A stretch of 64,000 nt of DNA, from contig NZ_SNXE01000001.1 of NCBI RefSeq assembly GCF_004362405.1, positions 1-64,000 of the forward strand. The letters run 5' to 3'. Both the position numbers and the translations under genes were made by a program. The notes under the pieces were generated by a model that saw only the letters and a program-made list of their open reading frames with translations, did not search any database and was not told the origin of the DNA. Of the stretch, positions 35,376 to 44,699 are shown piece by piece (position 1 is the stretch's first letter; each line of letters starts with the position of its first letter). The stretch is from Roseateles asaccharophilus (GTDB taxonomy: Bacteria; Pseudomonadota; Gammaproteobacteria; Burkholderiales; Burkholderiaceae_C).

Positions 35376-36043
35376 GCGCCAGCGCCGCGGGCCGCGTGCC
35401 CGTCCTGCACTATGTCTTCGATCCGCTGTGCGGCTGGTGCTGGGGCGCGGCCCCGCTGCTGCAGGCCACGGCGGCCCAGCTGCCGGGGCTGAGCCTGGTG
35501 CTGCACGGCGGCGGCCTCTTTGCCGGCGCCGCCCGCCGGCCCATCACGCCCGAGCTGCGGGCCTATGTGCAGCCGCATGACCGCCGCATCCAGGCCCTGA
35601 GCGGCCAGCCTTTCGGCAGCGGCTACACCGACGGCCTGCTGCGCGAACCCGATGCGCTGCTCGACTCCGAGCCCCCCATCACCGCGGTGCTCGCCGCCAG
35701 CGAGCTGGGCGGCGCCCACGTCGGCCTGGCCCTGCTGGAGCGGGTGCAGCGCGCCCATTACGTGGAAGGCCAGCGCATCGCCGAACCGGCCGTGCTGCTG
35801 GGCCTGGCCCGCGAGCAGGGGCTGGACGGCGCCGCCTTCGAAGCCGCGTACGCGCGCCTGAGCGGCGCGGCCACCCAGGCCCATCTGCGCGAGAGCCGCG
35901 CCCTGATGCAGGCCGGCGGCGTGCAGGGCTTCCCCAGCCTGCTGCTGCAAGCCCCCGACGGCCGCCTGCTGCGCCTGGATCACTCGCGCTACTACGGCGA
36001 TCCGCAGGCCTGGGTGCAGAATTTGGCGCAGGTCCTGGCCTGA
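35369..36043 (+). CDS. DsbA family thioredoxin-like protein
   Basis: This 224-residue protein has a DsbA-like fold with CxxC active site in LCGWCWG near residues 20-26, followed by the helical insert and the QGFPSLLLQAPDG cis-proline region. The pattern resembles FrnE-like or DsbA-like oxidoreductases without a signal peptide, so a cytoplasmic role is likely. Start is ambiguous: GTG at 35369 overlaps the preceding stop by 7 nt, giving translational coupling, and GTG at 35396 is an alternative nine codons in. It forms an operon with the MBL-fold gene, suggesting a shared redox or detoxification role. Confidence 0.85.
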   Translation: MVSASAAGRVPVLHYVFDPLCGWCWGAAPLLQATAAQLPGLSLVLHGGGLFAGAARRPITPELRAYVQPHDRRIQALSGQPFGSGYTDGLLREPDALLDSEPPITAVLAASELGGAHVGLALLERVQRAHYVEGQRIAEPAVLLGLAREQGLDGAAFEAAYARLSGAATQAHLRESRALMQAGGVQGFPSLLLQAPDGRLLRLDHSRYYGDPQAWVQNLAQVLA

Positions 36044-36064
36044 ACGCGGCAACGGGCCAAGACC

Positions 36065-37768
36065 TCAGCCCTGCCCGCCGCCCAGCGGGAACTCGCCATC
36101 GGGCGCCGGCCACTGCGCCTCGTCGGCGCCGGCCAGGGCCTGGTGCAGCGCTCGCCCGGCACGGTCGAACCACAGGCGCAGGCGTGAGCCGTCCGGGTCC
36201 AGGCGCAGATGGGCAAAACCATCGCCCGGCGCGTCATGCCAAGCGCTCACGGTGCAGCGCAAGACCTGGCCCCCGGGCGCCTGAAACTCGAAGCTTTCGG
36301 GAGCGGCAAAGTCCTCGGCGCGGGTCACGGCAAAAGGCCAGGGTGCGTACAGGGCCGAGCTGTGGATGCTGACGAGTCGCACCGCAGGCCCGCTGCCATC
36401 CACCGGCGCGATCTCGGCGCGCACATAGCCGGAGCGGTGCTCGTCGCCCGACAGCAGCACCACGTCCTGGGCCCGCTGCGTCCACAGCGTGCCCAGCAGC
36501 CAGTGCAGGCTGGCGGGATAGCCGTCCCAGGCATCGGAGCGCAGGGCGCTGGCGGCATGGGCCCGGGTGGCGCGGCGCCGCGGCAGCGGCAAAGAGCCGC
36601 TGAGCACAAAGCGCGGCCGGCCGGCGCGGGCCTGCAGCCAGGCCTCGAAGGCCTGGCGCTGGCAGGCGGACAGCATCTGGGCCTGGTCCAGGCGCGCCAC
36701 ATGGCGCGGCTCGCGCTCCGTGCGGGCATCGGCCACGAAGAAGGCCGCGCCGCGCCAGTCGAAGCGGTGCCAGAAATGCTCCAGCACGCCCTCGCGCTCG
36801 CCCGCCTCCCAGCGTGCCGCCCAGGCCGCGGCCAGGGCCGCATCGACCAGGGGGCCGCGGCGCTGACCGCCGGGCGCGCTCGGGTCGGCCACGGGCTCCC
36901 AGTTGTCCACGATCTCGTGGTCGTCCGGTGCGTGCACGATGCGCGCCAGGCTGGGCGGCAGATGGCGCGGCAGACCGGCCTTGAACTGCTGGTAGGGCCG
37001 CGCATAGCGGTCCACGCTGTTGCGGCCATCGGCCAGGCCGCCGGTGGCATCGGCATAGATCTGGTCGCCGGCCAGCAGCAGCAGGGAGGTCTGGCGCCCC
37101 GCCGCGCTGGCGCGGGTGAAGGCCAGCAGGCGCGCCAGCGCGGCCTGGCCCGGGCCGGCGCGCGCGGGGTCGCGCTCGGCGCCGGGGCTCACGTCCAGCA
37201 TCTGCGGCGGGTACTGGCAGGCGGCCAGCACAAAACCCAGGCCCTCGCCGGGGCGGGCCGCGGTCTCGTCCTCGGGCGGCAGGGGCGTGAAGGCATGGCG
37301 CAGCTGCAGCGGGTCCTGGGCCAGGGCGGTGGCCAGGGCGGCGTCCAGCGTGGTCTCGCCGGCCTGGCCCTCGCGCTGCTGCTGGGCCAGATCGGCGTAG
37401 ACAAACAGGCAGAGCAGGCCGCAGGCCTGGCCGCTGACCGGGTCCTGCAGCGGCGGGAACCAGGCCGCCGGCAGCGCGCCGCGCAGCGCATCGCCGGGCA
37501 GGCGGCTCACATCGGCATGCTCGAAGGGCTGCAGATGGAGCTGCTGGCTCAGGGGCAGATCGGCGCGCAGCGGGGTGATGGCGCCGCCCTGCTCGTCCTC
37601 GGCCATGCGCACCGGCAGCCAGGCCCAGTGGCGCGGCCAGCCGCGCTCGGGGCGCAGGGCGGTGAGCACGCGCACCTCGTCCACGCCCTCCGGCGAGAGG
37701 GCGCGCGCGCGCTCCACCCGGTGCAGGGGCGGGAAGACGCTGCAGAGCTCGGCCAGCAGGCGCTTCAT
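36065..37768 (-). CDS. PhoD-like phosphatase/metallophosphoesterase
   Basis: This 567-residue protein has the PhoD-type metallophosphatase core: LLLLAGDQIYADATGG and IVHAPDDHEIVDNWEP carry metal-binding residues, and VVLLSGDEHRSGYVRAE the late histidine pair. The N-terminal 190 residues are a separate domain without recognised family. No signal peptide is visible, so it is probably cytoplasmic, unlike classical secreted PhoD. It follows the giant GMC/hydrolase gene with a 4-nt ATGA overlap, so the two are coupled; the pairing suggests joint processing of a lipid or phosphoester substrate, which is inference. Confidence 0.83.
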   Translation of the reverse strand: MKRLLAELCSVFPPLHRVERARALSPEGVDEVRVLTALRPERGWPRHWAWLPVRMAEDEQGGAITPLRADLPLSQQLHLQPFEHADVSRLPGDALRGALPAAWFPPLQDPVSGQACGLLCLFVYADLAQQQREGQAGETTLDAALATALAQDPLQLRHAFTPLPPEDETAARPGEGLGFVLAACQYPPQMLDVSPGAERDPARAGPGQAALARLLAFTRASAAGRQTSLLLLAGDQIYADATGGLADGRNSVDRYARPYQQFKAGLPRHLPPSLARIVHAPDDHEIVDNWEPVADPSAPGGQRRGPLVDAALAAAWAARWEAGEREGVLEHFWHRFDWRGAAFFVADARTEREPRHVARLDQAQMLSACQRQAFEAWLQARAGRPRFVLSGSLPLPRRRATRAHAASALRSDAWDGYPASLHWLLGTLWTQRAQDVVLLSGDEHRSGYVRAEIAPVDGSGPAVRLVSIHSSALYAPWPFAVTRAEDFAAPESFEFQAPGGQVLRCTVSAWHDAPGDGFAHLRLDPDGSRLRLWFDRAGRALHQALAGADEAQWPAPDGEFPLGGGQG

Positions 37769-40700
37769 GGCTGCTCCTCCAGCAGGAAGGCGATCACGTC
37801 CTTGAACACCACGTCCTGGATGTCGTGGCCGATCAGGCAGTCCTGGTGCCCATGGCCGTGCACGATCTTGTGGCGGTAGCGGCCCGGGGCCACGCGCTCG
37901 TAGAGGTCGCGCGTGAGCTCCCCGCTCTCGGACTGGCACAGGCCGTTGTCCTGCCCGTGCACCGAGAGCACCGGAAAGGCCTGCAGCTGGGCCAGGCTCT
38001 TGGCCATATCGTCCAGGTAGAGGCTGGCACCGCGCCAGTCGCTGATCTCGTGCTGGCGCGCGAAGTGGATGGCCTGGGCCACGGTGTCCATATTGAGCGG
38101 CCCGAAATGATCGTCGATGAAATCGAACACCGGCGGGGCCACGTTCTTGATCGCGAAGTCGCGGCCATAGAGCAGGTCCATGCGGTGGCGGGTGGCGGTC
38201 CAGGGCGTCTTGCGGATGCTGGGGAAGGGCGGGTTCTCGATGTCGAACTCCTCGTCCGGATAGGGCAGGCTGGCCAGCAGGCGGTCGATCAGCTGGTCCA
38301 GCAGGCCCAGGGGCTCACTCTGGGCGCCGCCGGGGCGGAAGCTGTAATCCTCCAGCGGCAGATAGGGCCGCAGCCACTGCATCAGATAGGCCCGCAAGGT
38401 GTTGGTGGGCGAGTAGATCATCAACGGCGTGACCTGGGAGATCACCAGGCGGCGGATGCGCCGCTGCTTCATCAGCTTCTCGCGCAGCGGGAAGAAATGC
38501 TCGCAGCGCTGGGCCTGGGGCTGGAGCAGGGCCATGTGCAGCATCGCCGAGCCCATGCAGTGGGCCAGCACATCCAGATTCGCGCGGCCGGTGGCGCGCA
38601 GCACCTCATCCACGGCCACCGGGATGTCGTTGAGCGCGCATTCCTCGAAGGTCCAGGGCAGGCGCGCGGTGGGCAGGCCGGCGCTGGTGCGCATGTCCAG
38701 CACCCAGATGTCGAAGCCCGCGTCCCAAAGCAGCTTGGCCGGGCCGGGCTGCACCGAGTGGTGGGAAAAGGTGGTGCCGCTGGCGCTGTAGCCATGGATC
38801 ATCAGCAGGGGCTGGCCATGGGCGCCCGCGCGGGCGCGGTAGCGCGTGAGGCGGATCATCACCGGCCTGTCGTCGTCCTTGCGCAGCTGGCGGTTCACCG
38901 GCTCGCGCGAGGCGCCGGCCTCGCCCCAGCGGCCGGTGGCGATCTCGCTGATCTCGGGCTCGGGCAGGCCGGGCACGGCCTCGGGCAGGCGCTTGATCTC
39001 GCGCGGCGGCGCGGCATCGGGCTTGCGGAAGGTCCAGACATGGACCTGGATCATCAGGCGCAGCAGATAGGCCAGCAGGGAGCCGATATCGCGGATGGCA
39101 CTGGGCAGGTCCTGGGCCTGGGTGATGCGCAGCAGGGGCTGGCGCTGGCGCTCCAGATCGAAGAGATCCAGCTCCAGCTCGGGGCCTTCGCCACCCTTCA
39201 TATCGTCCAGCGGCTCGAAGGGCCCATCCTCCAGGCGGATGCGGCTGAGCTGCTTCCAGGGATTGCCGCGCCGCGTGTAGCTGATGCGCTTGAAGCCCTT
39301 GAGCTGCAGGCCATCCAGCTGCGCGCCGCAGGCGCCCGGGCCCTGGCCCGCGCCCACGCGCATCTCGTATTCCATCAGCCGGATCTGGCCGCCATGGCTG
39401 GCCAGGGCCAGGGCATTGCGGGCGCGCGAGAGCACGGTCTGCCAGGCCGAGGGCGCGCCGGGCTTGGGCGCCTCGCTGCCATGCAGATGGGCGATGGCGG
39501 CCTGCCAGCTGTCGCGCCAGCCGCGGTTGCGAAACCAGGCCCAGAGCGCGCGGCGCTGGCGCTGGCCGGGGCGGCTGGGCGCGCGGTGGAAGACCGCCAG
39601 CCGCGCCTGGCTCAGCGGCGCCACCCAGAGCGCATCGGCATCGGCGCGCTCGGCATGCATCCAGAGCTTGCCCTGGCCGCGCGCGCTGCCGGCCTTGACC
39701 ACCATCCAGCGGCCCGGCGCATCGGGATCGGGCTGGGCCTCGAAGAGGCGCAGCCGGCACTGGGGCCCGCCCAGCAGATGGCGCTGCGGCCCGGCCAGCA
39801 GCAGCTCGCGCACAGGCTTGGGCTGGTAGACAAAGCTCAGCTCCAGATAGCGCGGCGCGCCGTCCAGGCGCACAAAGCCGCCCAGACGCTCGCGAATCTC
39901 CACCACGGTGGGCTGCTGCGGCTCCACGCGCTGCGGATCCACCCGCCGATAGACCGGGCGCGGGCCCGGCGGGGGCAGGGCTGCGTTAGGCGCGTCGCGC
40001 AGGCCCCAGTGGCGCTGCAGACCGTCCAGGGCCCGCAGGGCCAAGGCGGTGATGGTGAGCGCCGGGTTGATGCCCAGGGCCGTGGGCAGGATGGCGCCGT
40101 CCAGCACCGCCAGACCGGGGTAGACCTGATCGCCCGCACGAGCGCTGAAGACCTGACCCCATTCATTGACCACGCCGCGCGCCGCATCGTCGGCCATGGC
40201 GCAGCCGCCCAGGGGATGGACGGTGATCATGGGGCCACGCTGGTCGCCCAGCAGGAATTCCATCTCGGCCGGCAGCAGGCGCCACAGCGGATTGGCCAGC
40301 AGGCGCGCGCCCTGCCCCTGCAGGCGCTGGGCCAGCCAGTCATGGCGGCGCTGCACCTCGGGGTCCTGGCGGGCGGCGGGCCAGTCCACGGCCAGGCAGC
40401 CGGGCTCCTGCGCGTCGGCCGCGTCCTCATCGTCCAGCGCCGGCATCAAGAGGCGGCCCTGGGCCGCGTCACGGCCCATGATGGCCACCGGCAGCAGATG
40501 GGCGCCGCGCGCGGGGCGCACGCTCAGCGGGTCCTCAAAGTCCTCGCCGCCCAGGTGCTCGCTGTGATCCGGCCGGGCCAGGGCGTCCAGGGACTCGGCC
40601 AGGGCAAAGCTCTCCTCCAGGCTCCAGCGCAGGCCGGCGGGGATGCCCAGGTCCTGCACCACAAAGCCGCCGGCCTCCCGCGCATCCAGCATGGCGGTGA

Positions 40701-41844
40701 TGGTGGGGCCCACCTGGCGGGCCGCCGGGGCCAGGGCCTCGTCGGCCAGGGCGTTCAGGGCCTGGGGCGCGTCCAGGCCCAGGGCGATCACATCGCCATT
40801 GCCGCTGAACTGATGGCCCAGGCGGTCGGACAGGGGCAGGCCACCCGCGCGTGAACGCAGCAGGATCTCGGTGCTGCCCAGGCTGCCGGCCGCCAGCAGC
40901 ACCTGGCGGGCGCGCAGGCGCAGAGGCTTGTGGGGCTCGCGCGCGTGCAGCAGCTCGTCGGTGTAGCGCAGCAGCAGGTCCCAGCCCTCGCCCTCGCCGG
41001 CGCGCTGCTCCAGGCGCAGGGCCGTGGCCCCCGTCACCAGGCGCACGCCGCGCTGGTGCGCCTGCAGCAGCAGATTGGTATCCAGCGACTGCTTGGCCCC
41101 ATGGTTGCAGCCGGTGGCGCAGTCGCCGCAGGCGATGCAGCGCGACAGATCCAGGCCCGCCGGGCTGCGCGGCTGGGCGTCCAGGGCCACGGTGATGGGC
41201 ACGCTGCGGGCGCGCTGCGGGTCCAGCTCGCGCAAGAAACGGGCGCGGCGCGGCGTGTAGCTGTCCAGGCGCTCGATGGTGTTGGGCGCACCGCTGGCAT
41301 CCAGGCTGCCCAGGGCGCGGCCGGCGCGCTCGTACCAGGCGGCCATCTGGCCAGGGTCGCGGCGCAGGCCCTCGGGCCAGGCGCCGCCGGCAAAGACTTC
41401 GGGGCGGGCCGGCTCCATCACGCCGGCATTGATCAGGGAGCCGCCGCCCAGGCCGCTGGCCAGGGCCACGCACATGTCCGGGCCCACACGGAAGTCGAAC
41501 AGCGACTCGCGGTAGCCGCTCACGCTGGCGCTGCCCGCCGCGGCAAAGCGCACATGGCCGGGCAGATCGGCCATGCGCTCGGGGAAAGAGCCTGGGAGGT
41601 ACTCGCGGCCGCGCTCCAGCACCGCGATGCGCAAGACCTGGCCCTCGGGCCCGCGGCAGCGCGAGAAATGCTCCGCCGCGGCGGCACCGCCGTAGCCGCT
41701 GCCCACGATCAGGATGTCGAACTCGGTATCGCCCGCGGCCAGCAGGGCCTCCAGGGGCTCGGACAGCCAGCGCAGGGCCAGCTCCGGTGGGGCCGATGAG
41801 GCCTGATGTTCAGCCGATGCTGCCGGCTTCTCCCCGCATGACAT
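37765..41844 (-). CDS. GMC oxidoreductase fused to alpha/beta hydrolase
   Basis: This 1359-residue multidomain protein starts with an FAD-dependent GMC oxidoreductase (about 1-560): GSGYGG (48-53) binds the nucleotide, ALASGLGGGSLINAGV follows, and CIACGDCATGC (C236, C239, C242, C246) is the cysteine cluster seen in sterol/fatty-alcohol oxidases, with VHPLGGCAMADD and GLAVLDGAILPTALGINPAL near the end. A middle region of about 350 residues is beta-rich and unrecognised. The C-terminal third is an alpha/beta hydrolase: MIHGYSASGTTF holds the oxyanion strand and VLAHCMGSAML the nucleophile elbow, where the usual serine is C1096. Start at ATG 41844, or GTG 41853. It overlaps the kinase gene by 35 nt. 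Confidence 0.88.
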   Translation of the reverse strand: MSCGEKPAASAEHQASSAPPELALRWLSEPLEALLAAGDTEFDILIVGSGYGGAAAAEHFSRCRGPEGQVLRIAVLERGREYLPGSFPERMADLPGHVRFAAAGSASVSGYRESLFDFRVGPDMCVALASGLGGGSLINAGVMEPARPEVFAGGAWPEGLRRDPGQMAAWYERAGRALGSLDASGAPNTIERLDSYTPRRARFLRELDPQRARSVPITVALDAQPRSPAGLDLSRCIACGDCATGCNHGAKQSLDTNLLLQAHQRGVRLVTGATALRLEQRAGEGEGWDLLLRYTDELLHAREPHKPLRLRARQVLLAAGSLGSTEILLRSRAGGLPLSDRLGHQFSGNGDVIALGLDAPQALNALADEALAPAARQVGPTITAMLDAREAGGFVVQDLGIPAGLRWSLEESFALAESLDALARPDHSEHLGGEDFEDPLSVRPARGAHLLPVAIMGRDAAQGRLLMPALDDEDAADAQEPGCLAVDWPAARQDPEVQRRHDWLAQRLQGQGARLLANPLWRLLPAEMEFLLGDQRGPMITVHPLGGCAMADDAARGVVNEWGQVFSARAGDQVYPGLAVLDGAILPTALGINPALTITALALRALDGLQRHWGLRDAPNAALPPPGPRPVYRRVDPQRVEPQQPTVVEIRERLGGFVRLDGAPRYLELSFVYQPKPVRELLLAGPQRHLLGGPQCRLRLFEAQPDPDAPGRWMVVKAGSARGQGKLWMHAERADADALWVAPLSQARLAVFHRAPSRPGQRQRRALWAWFRNRGWRDSWQAAIAHLHGSEAPKPGAPSAWQTVLSRARNALALASHGGQIRLMEYEMRVGAGQGPGACGAQLDGLQLKGFKRISYTRRGNPWKQLSRIRLEDGPFEPLDDMKGGEGPELELDLFDLERQRQPLLRITQAQDLPSAIRDIGSLLAYLLRLMIQVHVWTFRKPDAAPPREIKRLPEAVPGLPEPEISEIATGRWGEAGASREPVNRQLRKDDDRPVMIRLTRYRARAGAHGQPLLMIHGYSASGTTFSHHSVQPGPAKLLWDAGFDIWVLDMRTSAGLPTARLPWTFEECALNDIPVAVDEVLRATGRANLDVLAHCMGSAMLHMALLQPQAQRCEHFFPLREKLMKQRRIRRLVISQVTPLMIYSPTNTLRAYLMQWLRPYLPLEDYSFRPGGAQSEPLGLLDQLIDRLLASLPYPDEEFDIENPPFPSIRKTPWTATRHRMDLLYGRDFAIKNVAPPVFDFIDDHFGPLNMDTVAQAIHFARQHEISDWRGASLYLDDMAKSLAQLQAFPVLSVHGQDNGLCQSESGELTRDLYERVAPGRYRHKIVHGHGHQDCLIGHDIQDVVFKDVIAFLLEEQP

Positions 41845-43603
41845 GTTTGACACTCCCTCGTTCCGCGATGGCGGCTTGCATGGCCGCCACCAGTTGTTCT
41901 GCCGAGACCGGCTTGTGCAGCAGGGTCAGGCCGGCCTCATGGGCCTCGCGCAGGCGCTCGGGCGCCGTGTCGCCGCTGATCAGCACCGCGGGCAGCCGCG
42001 GATGGGCGGAGCGCAGGGAGCGCAGCGCCGCCAGGCCGTCGTCCGCCCCGCGCAGGCGCATATCGCAAAGCACGATGTCCGGCGCGCGGGTCAGGCCCTT
42101 GACCATGGCCTCGCGGGTGCTGCCGGCCAGATCCACCTCGCAGCCATAGGCGGCCAGCAGGGTCTGCATGGCGCCGCGCACCTGGTCCTCATCGTCGATC
42201 ACCAGCACGCGCAGGCGGCTCAGCAGCAGGGTCGCGTCATCCTGCTCCGGCGTCTGCACCGCCTGCCGGGACTCGGCGGCCGTGATGCTCAGGCTGAAAC
42301 AGGAGCCCACACCGGCCTCGGACTCCATCTCCAGATGCAGATCCAGCAAGTCCACCAGACGGCTGACGATGGACAGGCCCAGGCCCAGGCCCTTGGCCCG
42401 GTCGCGCTCGGGATTGCCGATTTGGTAGAACTCCTCGAAGACCCGCGCCTGCTCCTCCTCGGCAATGCCGATGCCGGTGTCGCGCACCTGCACCCGCCAG
42501 ACCTCACCCTGGCGCTGGGCATTGATGTAGACGGCGCCCTGCTGGGTGTACTTGATCGCGTTGTCGATCAGATTGCGCACCACGCGCTCCAGCAGCACCG
42601 GGTCGCTCTCTACCCAGGCCTGGGGTGGACAGTCCAGATAGATGCTCAGCCCCTTGCCCTGGGCCGCGGGCAGAAACTCCTGCTGCAGGCGCGAAAGCCA
42701 GCCGGCGAGTGAGAAGCTCTCGTTGCTGACCGGCACCACCTGCGCGTCCAGCTTGGAGATGTCCAGCAGGGCATCCATCTGCGAGGACAGGGAGCGCACG
42801 GCCAGATTCATATTGCGCGCGATCTCGGCGCTGGCCGGATCCAGAGGCCGCATATGCAGGGCCGCCCCCAGCAGGGACAGGGTGTGCATGGGCTGGCGCA
42901 AGTCGTGGCTGGCCGAGGCAAAGAAGCGGGTCTTGGCCTGTATGGCCGACTCGGCCTGGTTCAGGGCCAGGCGCAGCTGCTGGTTGCTCTTGAGCTGCTG
43001 GGCGCGGATATTGACCGACTCCACGAACACCCGCCAGGTGTCGCGCGCCAGGCTGCTCAGAATCCAGGCGAATCCCAGGATCAGCACGCCCAGCACCAGC
43101 TCGATCCAGGTGACCTCGTGCACCCCGGCGGCGCCACTCATCCAGGCCGCGGCATTGGCCAGGGACACGGGCGCCAGAAAGGCCTGGAACACGGGCCGAT
43201 TGCCCGCCGTGGTGGCCACCGCCCCGGCCGCCAAGCCCAGCAGCAGGATGGTGTGCACCATGCGCTGGTAGTCGTTGAGGTAGGGCGTGAACAGCAGGGA
43301 CAGGGCAAACACCAGGCCGTTGAGGGCACTCAGGGCCACCGCCACCTGCAGGCGCCGGCGCAGGGTGAGCGACTCCATGTCCGGCAGCCGACCCAGCAGC
43401 CACCAGCGCAGGGCCAGGACGCCAAACACCAGGGCCACCCAGCCGCCGCTGAGCCAAGGGGAGATCCGGTCACCGGCCATCAGGGCGATGACCACCGCGC
43501 TCAGACCGACCGGATAGGGCACGCGCCGGCCCTGCTTGGCCAGCAACTGCAGCAGGGCGACGTCGACCTCGCCCTGCTCGGTGCGACGCTCAGCGCTGAG
43601 CAT
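41810..43603 (-). CDS. Hybrid sensor histidine kinase/response regulator
   Basis: This 597-residue kinase has about five or six N-terminal membrane helices (about residues 30-185), a short linker helix, a HisKA domain with H233 in SHDLRQPMHTLSLLG, a HATPase_c domain (N-box NLIDNAIKYT; GTGIGIAEEE-like G-box; KGLGLGLSIVSRL), and a C-terminal receiver with the phospho-aspartate in DIVLCDMRL and the lysine in LLHKPVSAE. The multi-helix sensor with no periplasmic domain suggests membrane or lipid sensing. It leads the same-strand unit with the GMC/hydrolase gene (35-nt overlap), so it may control or sense that pathway. Confidence 0.92.
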   Translation of the reverse strand: MLSAERRTEQGEVDVALLQLLAKQGRRVPYPVGLSAVVIALMAGDRISPWLSGGWVALVFGVLALRWWLLGRLPDMESLTLRRRLQVAVALSALNGLVFALSLLFTPYLNDYQRMVHTILLLGLAAGAVATTAGNRPVFQAFLAPVSLANAAAWMSGAAGVHEVTWIELVLGVLILGFAWILSSLARDTWRVFVESVNIRAQQLKSNQQLRLALNQAESAIQAKTRFFASASHDLRQPMHTLSLLGAALHMRPLDPASAEIARNMNLAVRSLSSQMDALLDISKLDAQVVPVSNESFSLAGWLSRLQQEFLPAAQGKGLSIYLDCPPQAWVESDPVLLERVVRNLIDNAIKYTQQGAVYINAQRQGEVWRVQVRDTGIGIAEEEQARVFEEFYQIGNPERDRAKGLGLGLSIVSRLVDLLDLHLEMESEAGVGSCFSLSITAAESRQAVQTPEQDDATLLLSRLRVLVIDDEDQVRGAMQTLLAAYGCEVDLAGSTREAMVKGLTRAPDIVLCDMRLRGADDGLAALRSLRSAHPRLPAVLISGDTAPERLREAHEAGLTLLHKPVSAEQLVAAMQAAIAERGSVKHVMRGEAGSIG

Positions 43604-43790
43604 GGCGCAGCGCCCTCACCGCAAAGCCCCTGGGCCTCTCATTCCCGATACGCTGCGCACTCATGCCTGAACCTCGGGGCCACGGTCGTCGCCGTCACCT
43701 CAACAATGTGCATTTTTGTAAAGCGCGAACCATACCACTCCAAGGCAGGCCCGCCAGCGAGGCTCAGGCGCACAGCGTCGGCAGCGTGGA

Positions 43791-43840
43791 AAAAACTATG
43801 CCGGCAGGCAAATCCTTGCGGATTTGCCATGCCGGCATAG
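43791..43840 (-). terminator. Intrinsic terminator downstream of the HD-domain gene
   Basis: On the minus strand a near-perfect hairpin is followed by TTTTT (plus-strand AAAAA at 43791-43795). Arms of about 20 bp (CTATGCCGGCA...GGCAAATCC, 43796-43815, and its complement at 43820-43840) pair with a single bulged base and a four-base loop. It lies 125 bp past the HD-gene stop in the 361-bp gap before the kinase gene. The rest of that gap shows nothing I can name. Confidence 0.8.
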
Positions 43841-43964
43841 CACTCCTCCCCTTGACCGCTACGCTGAGGTCCAGGCAGCGCATCGGTCGAAAAGCAGTAT
43901 CGGAGTCCGCACTCACGGCCGCCATCCCCCTCAAGTGGGAGATGCCGGCCACGCGGGCCGGTGC

Positions 43965-44540
43965 TCAGGCAATCGCCACACGCCGGGGGCGGCGCATACG
44001 CGCCAGCTCATCCTCGACAAGGACCAGGTAGTAGCCCAGCGGCGGCGTGCGCTTGCCCGGCACCTTGGCCAGATCGTCCCAGCGCCGCAGCTGCAGTGCG
44101 GCGCTGGCGTGGGGATGGGCCATGAACACCAGCTGCTCCTCCGGCTTCATGCTCCCGCCCTGCAAGGCCAGGCTATGGCGCGAGGCCGGGGACAGCCCGC
44201 TCTCATAGCCGGGGTCGGTGCTCACTAGGTAGCGCTTGGCCTGCACATGCAGGCGTATGGGTTCCAGCACATCGGGCCCCAGGCCCGCCGCCAGCAGGGG
44301 CAAGGCCAGTTGTTCGTGGCGATCGTCCCGCAGCGGGTCCTGAGGCCCGCCATCCATCAGCTGTCCCAGATCGTGCAAGAGCGCCGCGACGACCAGGCTG
44401 TTGTCCGCATGCGCCCATTCGGCGAGCTGGGCGCATTGCAGCGCATGCTCCAGGGCGCTCACGCCCTCACGGCGCTCCCCCTCGTAGCGGCAGGCGCCGC
44501 GGCGCGCAAACAGCGCATCGATCTTGGAGACCAGGTCCAT
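43965..44540 (-). CDS. PhnZ-type HD-domain oxygenase-like protein
   Basis: This 191-residue protein carries the HD metal-binding domain: ALEHALQCAQLAE, then VVAALLHDLGQL with the HD pair, DDRHEQLALPLL and VRLHVQAKRYLVSTDPGY. This arrangement, with LSPASRHSLALQGG and LRRWDDLAK near the end, matches the phosphonate-degradation HD family typified by PhnZ, which oxidises aminophosphonates. No phosphonate uptake or PhnY partner is adjacent, so the role here is open. It is monocistronic with a clear terminator and is divergent from the cytochrome b561 gene. Confidence 0.83.
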   Translation of the reverse strand: MDLVSKIDALFARRGACRYEGERREGVSALEHALQCAQLAEWAHADNSLVVAALLHDLGQLMDGGPQDPLRDDRHEQLALPLLAAGLGPDVLEPIRLHVQAKRYLVSTDPGYESGLSPASRHSLALQGGSMKPEEQLVFMAHPHASAALQLRRWDDLAKVPGKRTPPLGYYLVLVEDELARMRRPRRVAIA

Positions 44541-44699
44541 GGCGCTCGTCCTCTTTCACTGAAGGACTTGATATCTTGGGTGGCGCCCATGACCCGTGCA
44601 TGACGGTCCAAGGCCGCCCTCGGTCATTCAAATTCTGTGAATCATGGACTCAAGCCCCCTGAACCGCCGGCCGGGAGGTGGCATGCACACTGCTTCACC

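Noticed and set aside
37825-40854. A 1009-codon open frame on the plus strand
   Set aside because: It is antisense to the GMC/hydrolase fusion gene, Gly/His/Ala/Arg-rich and without domains.
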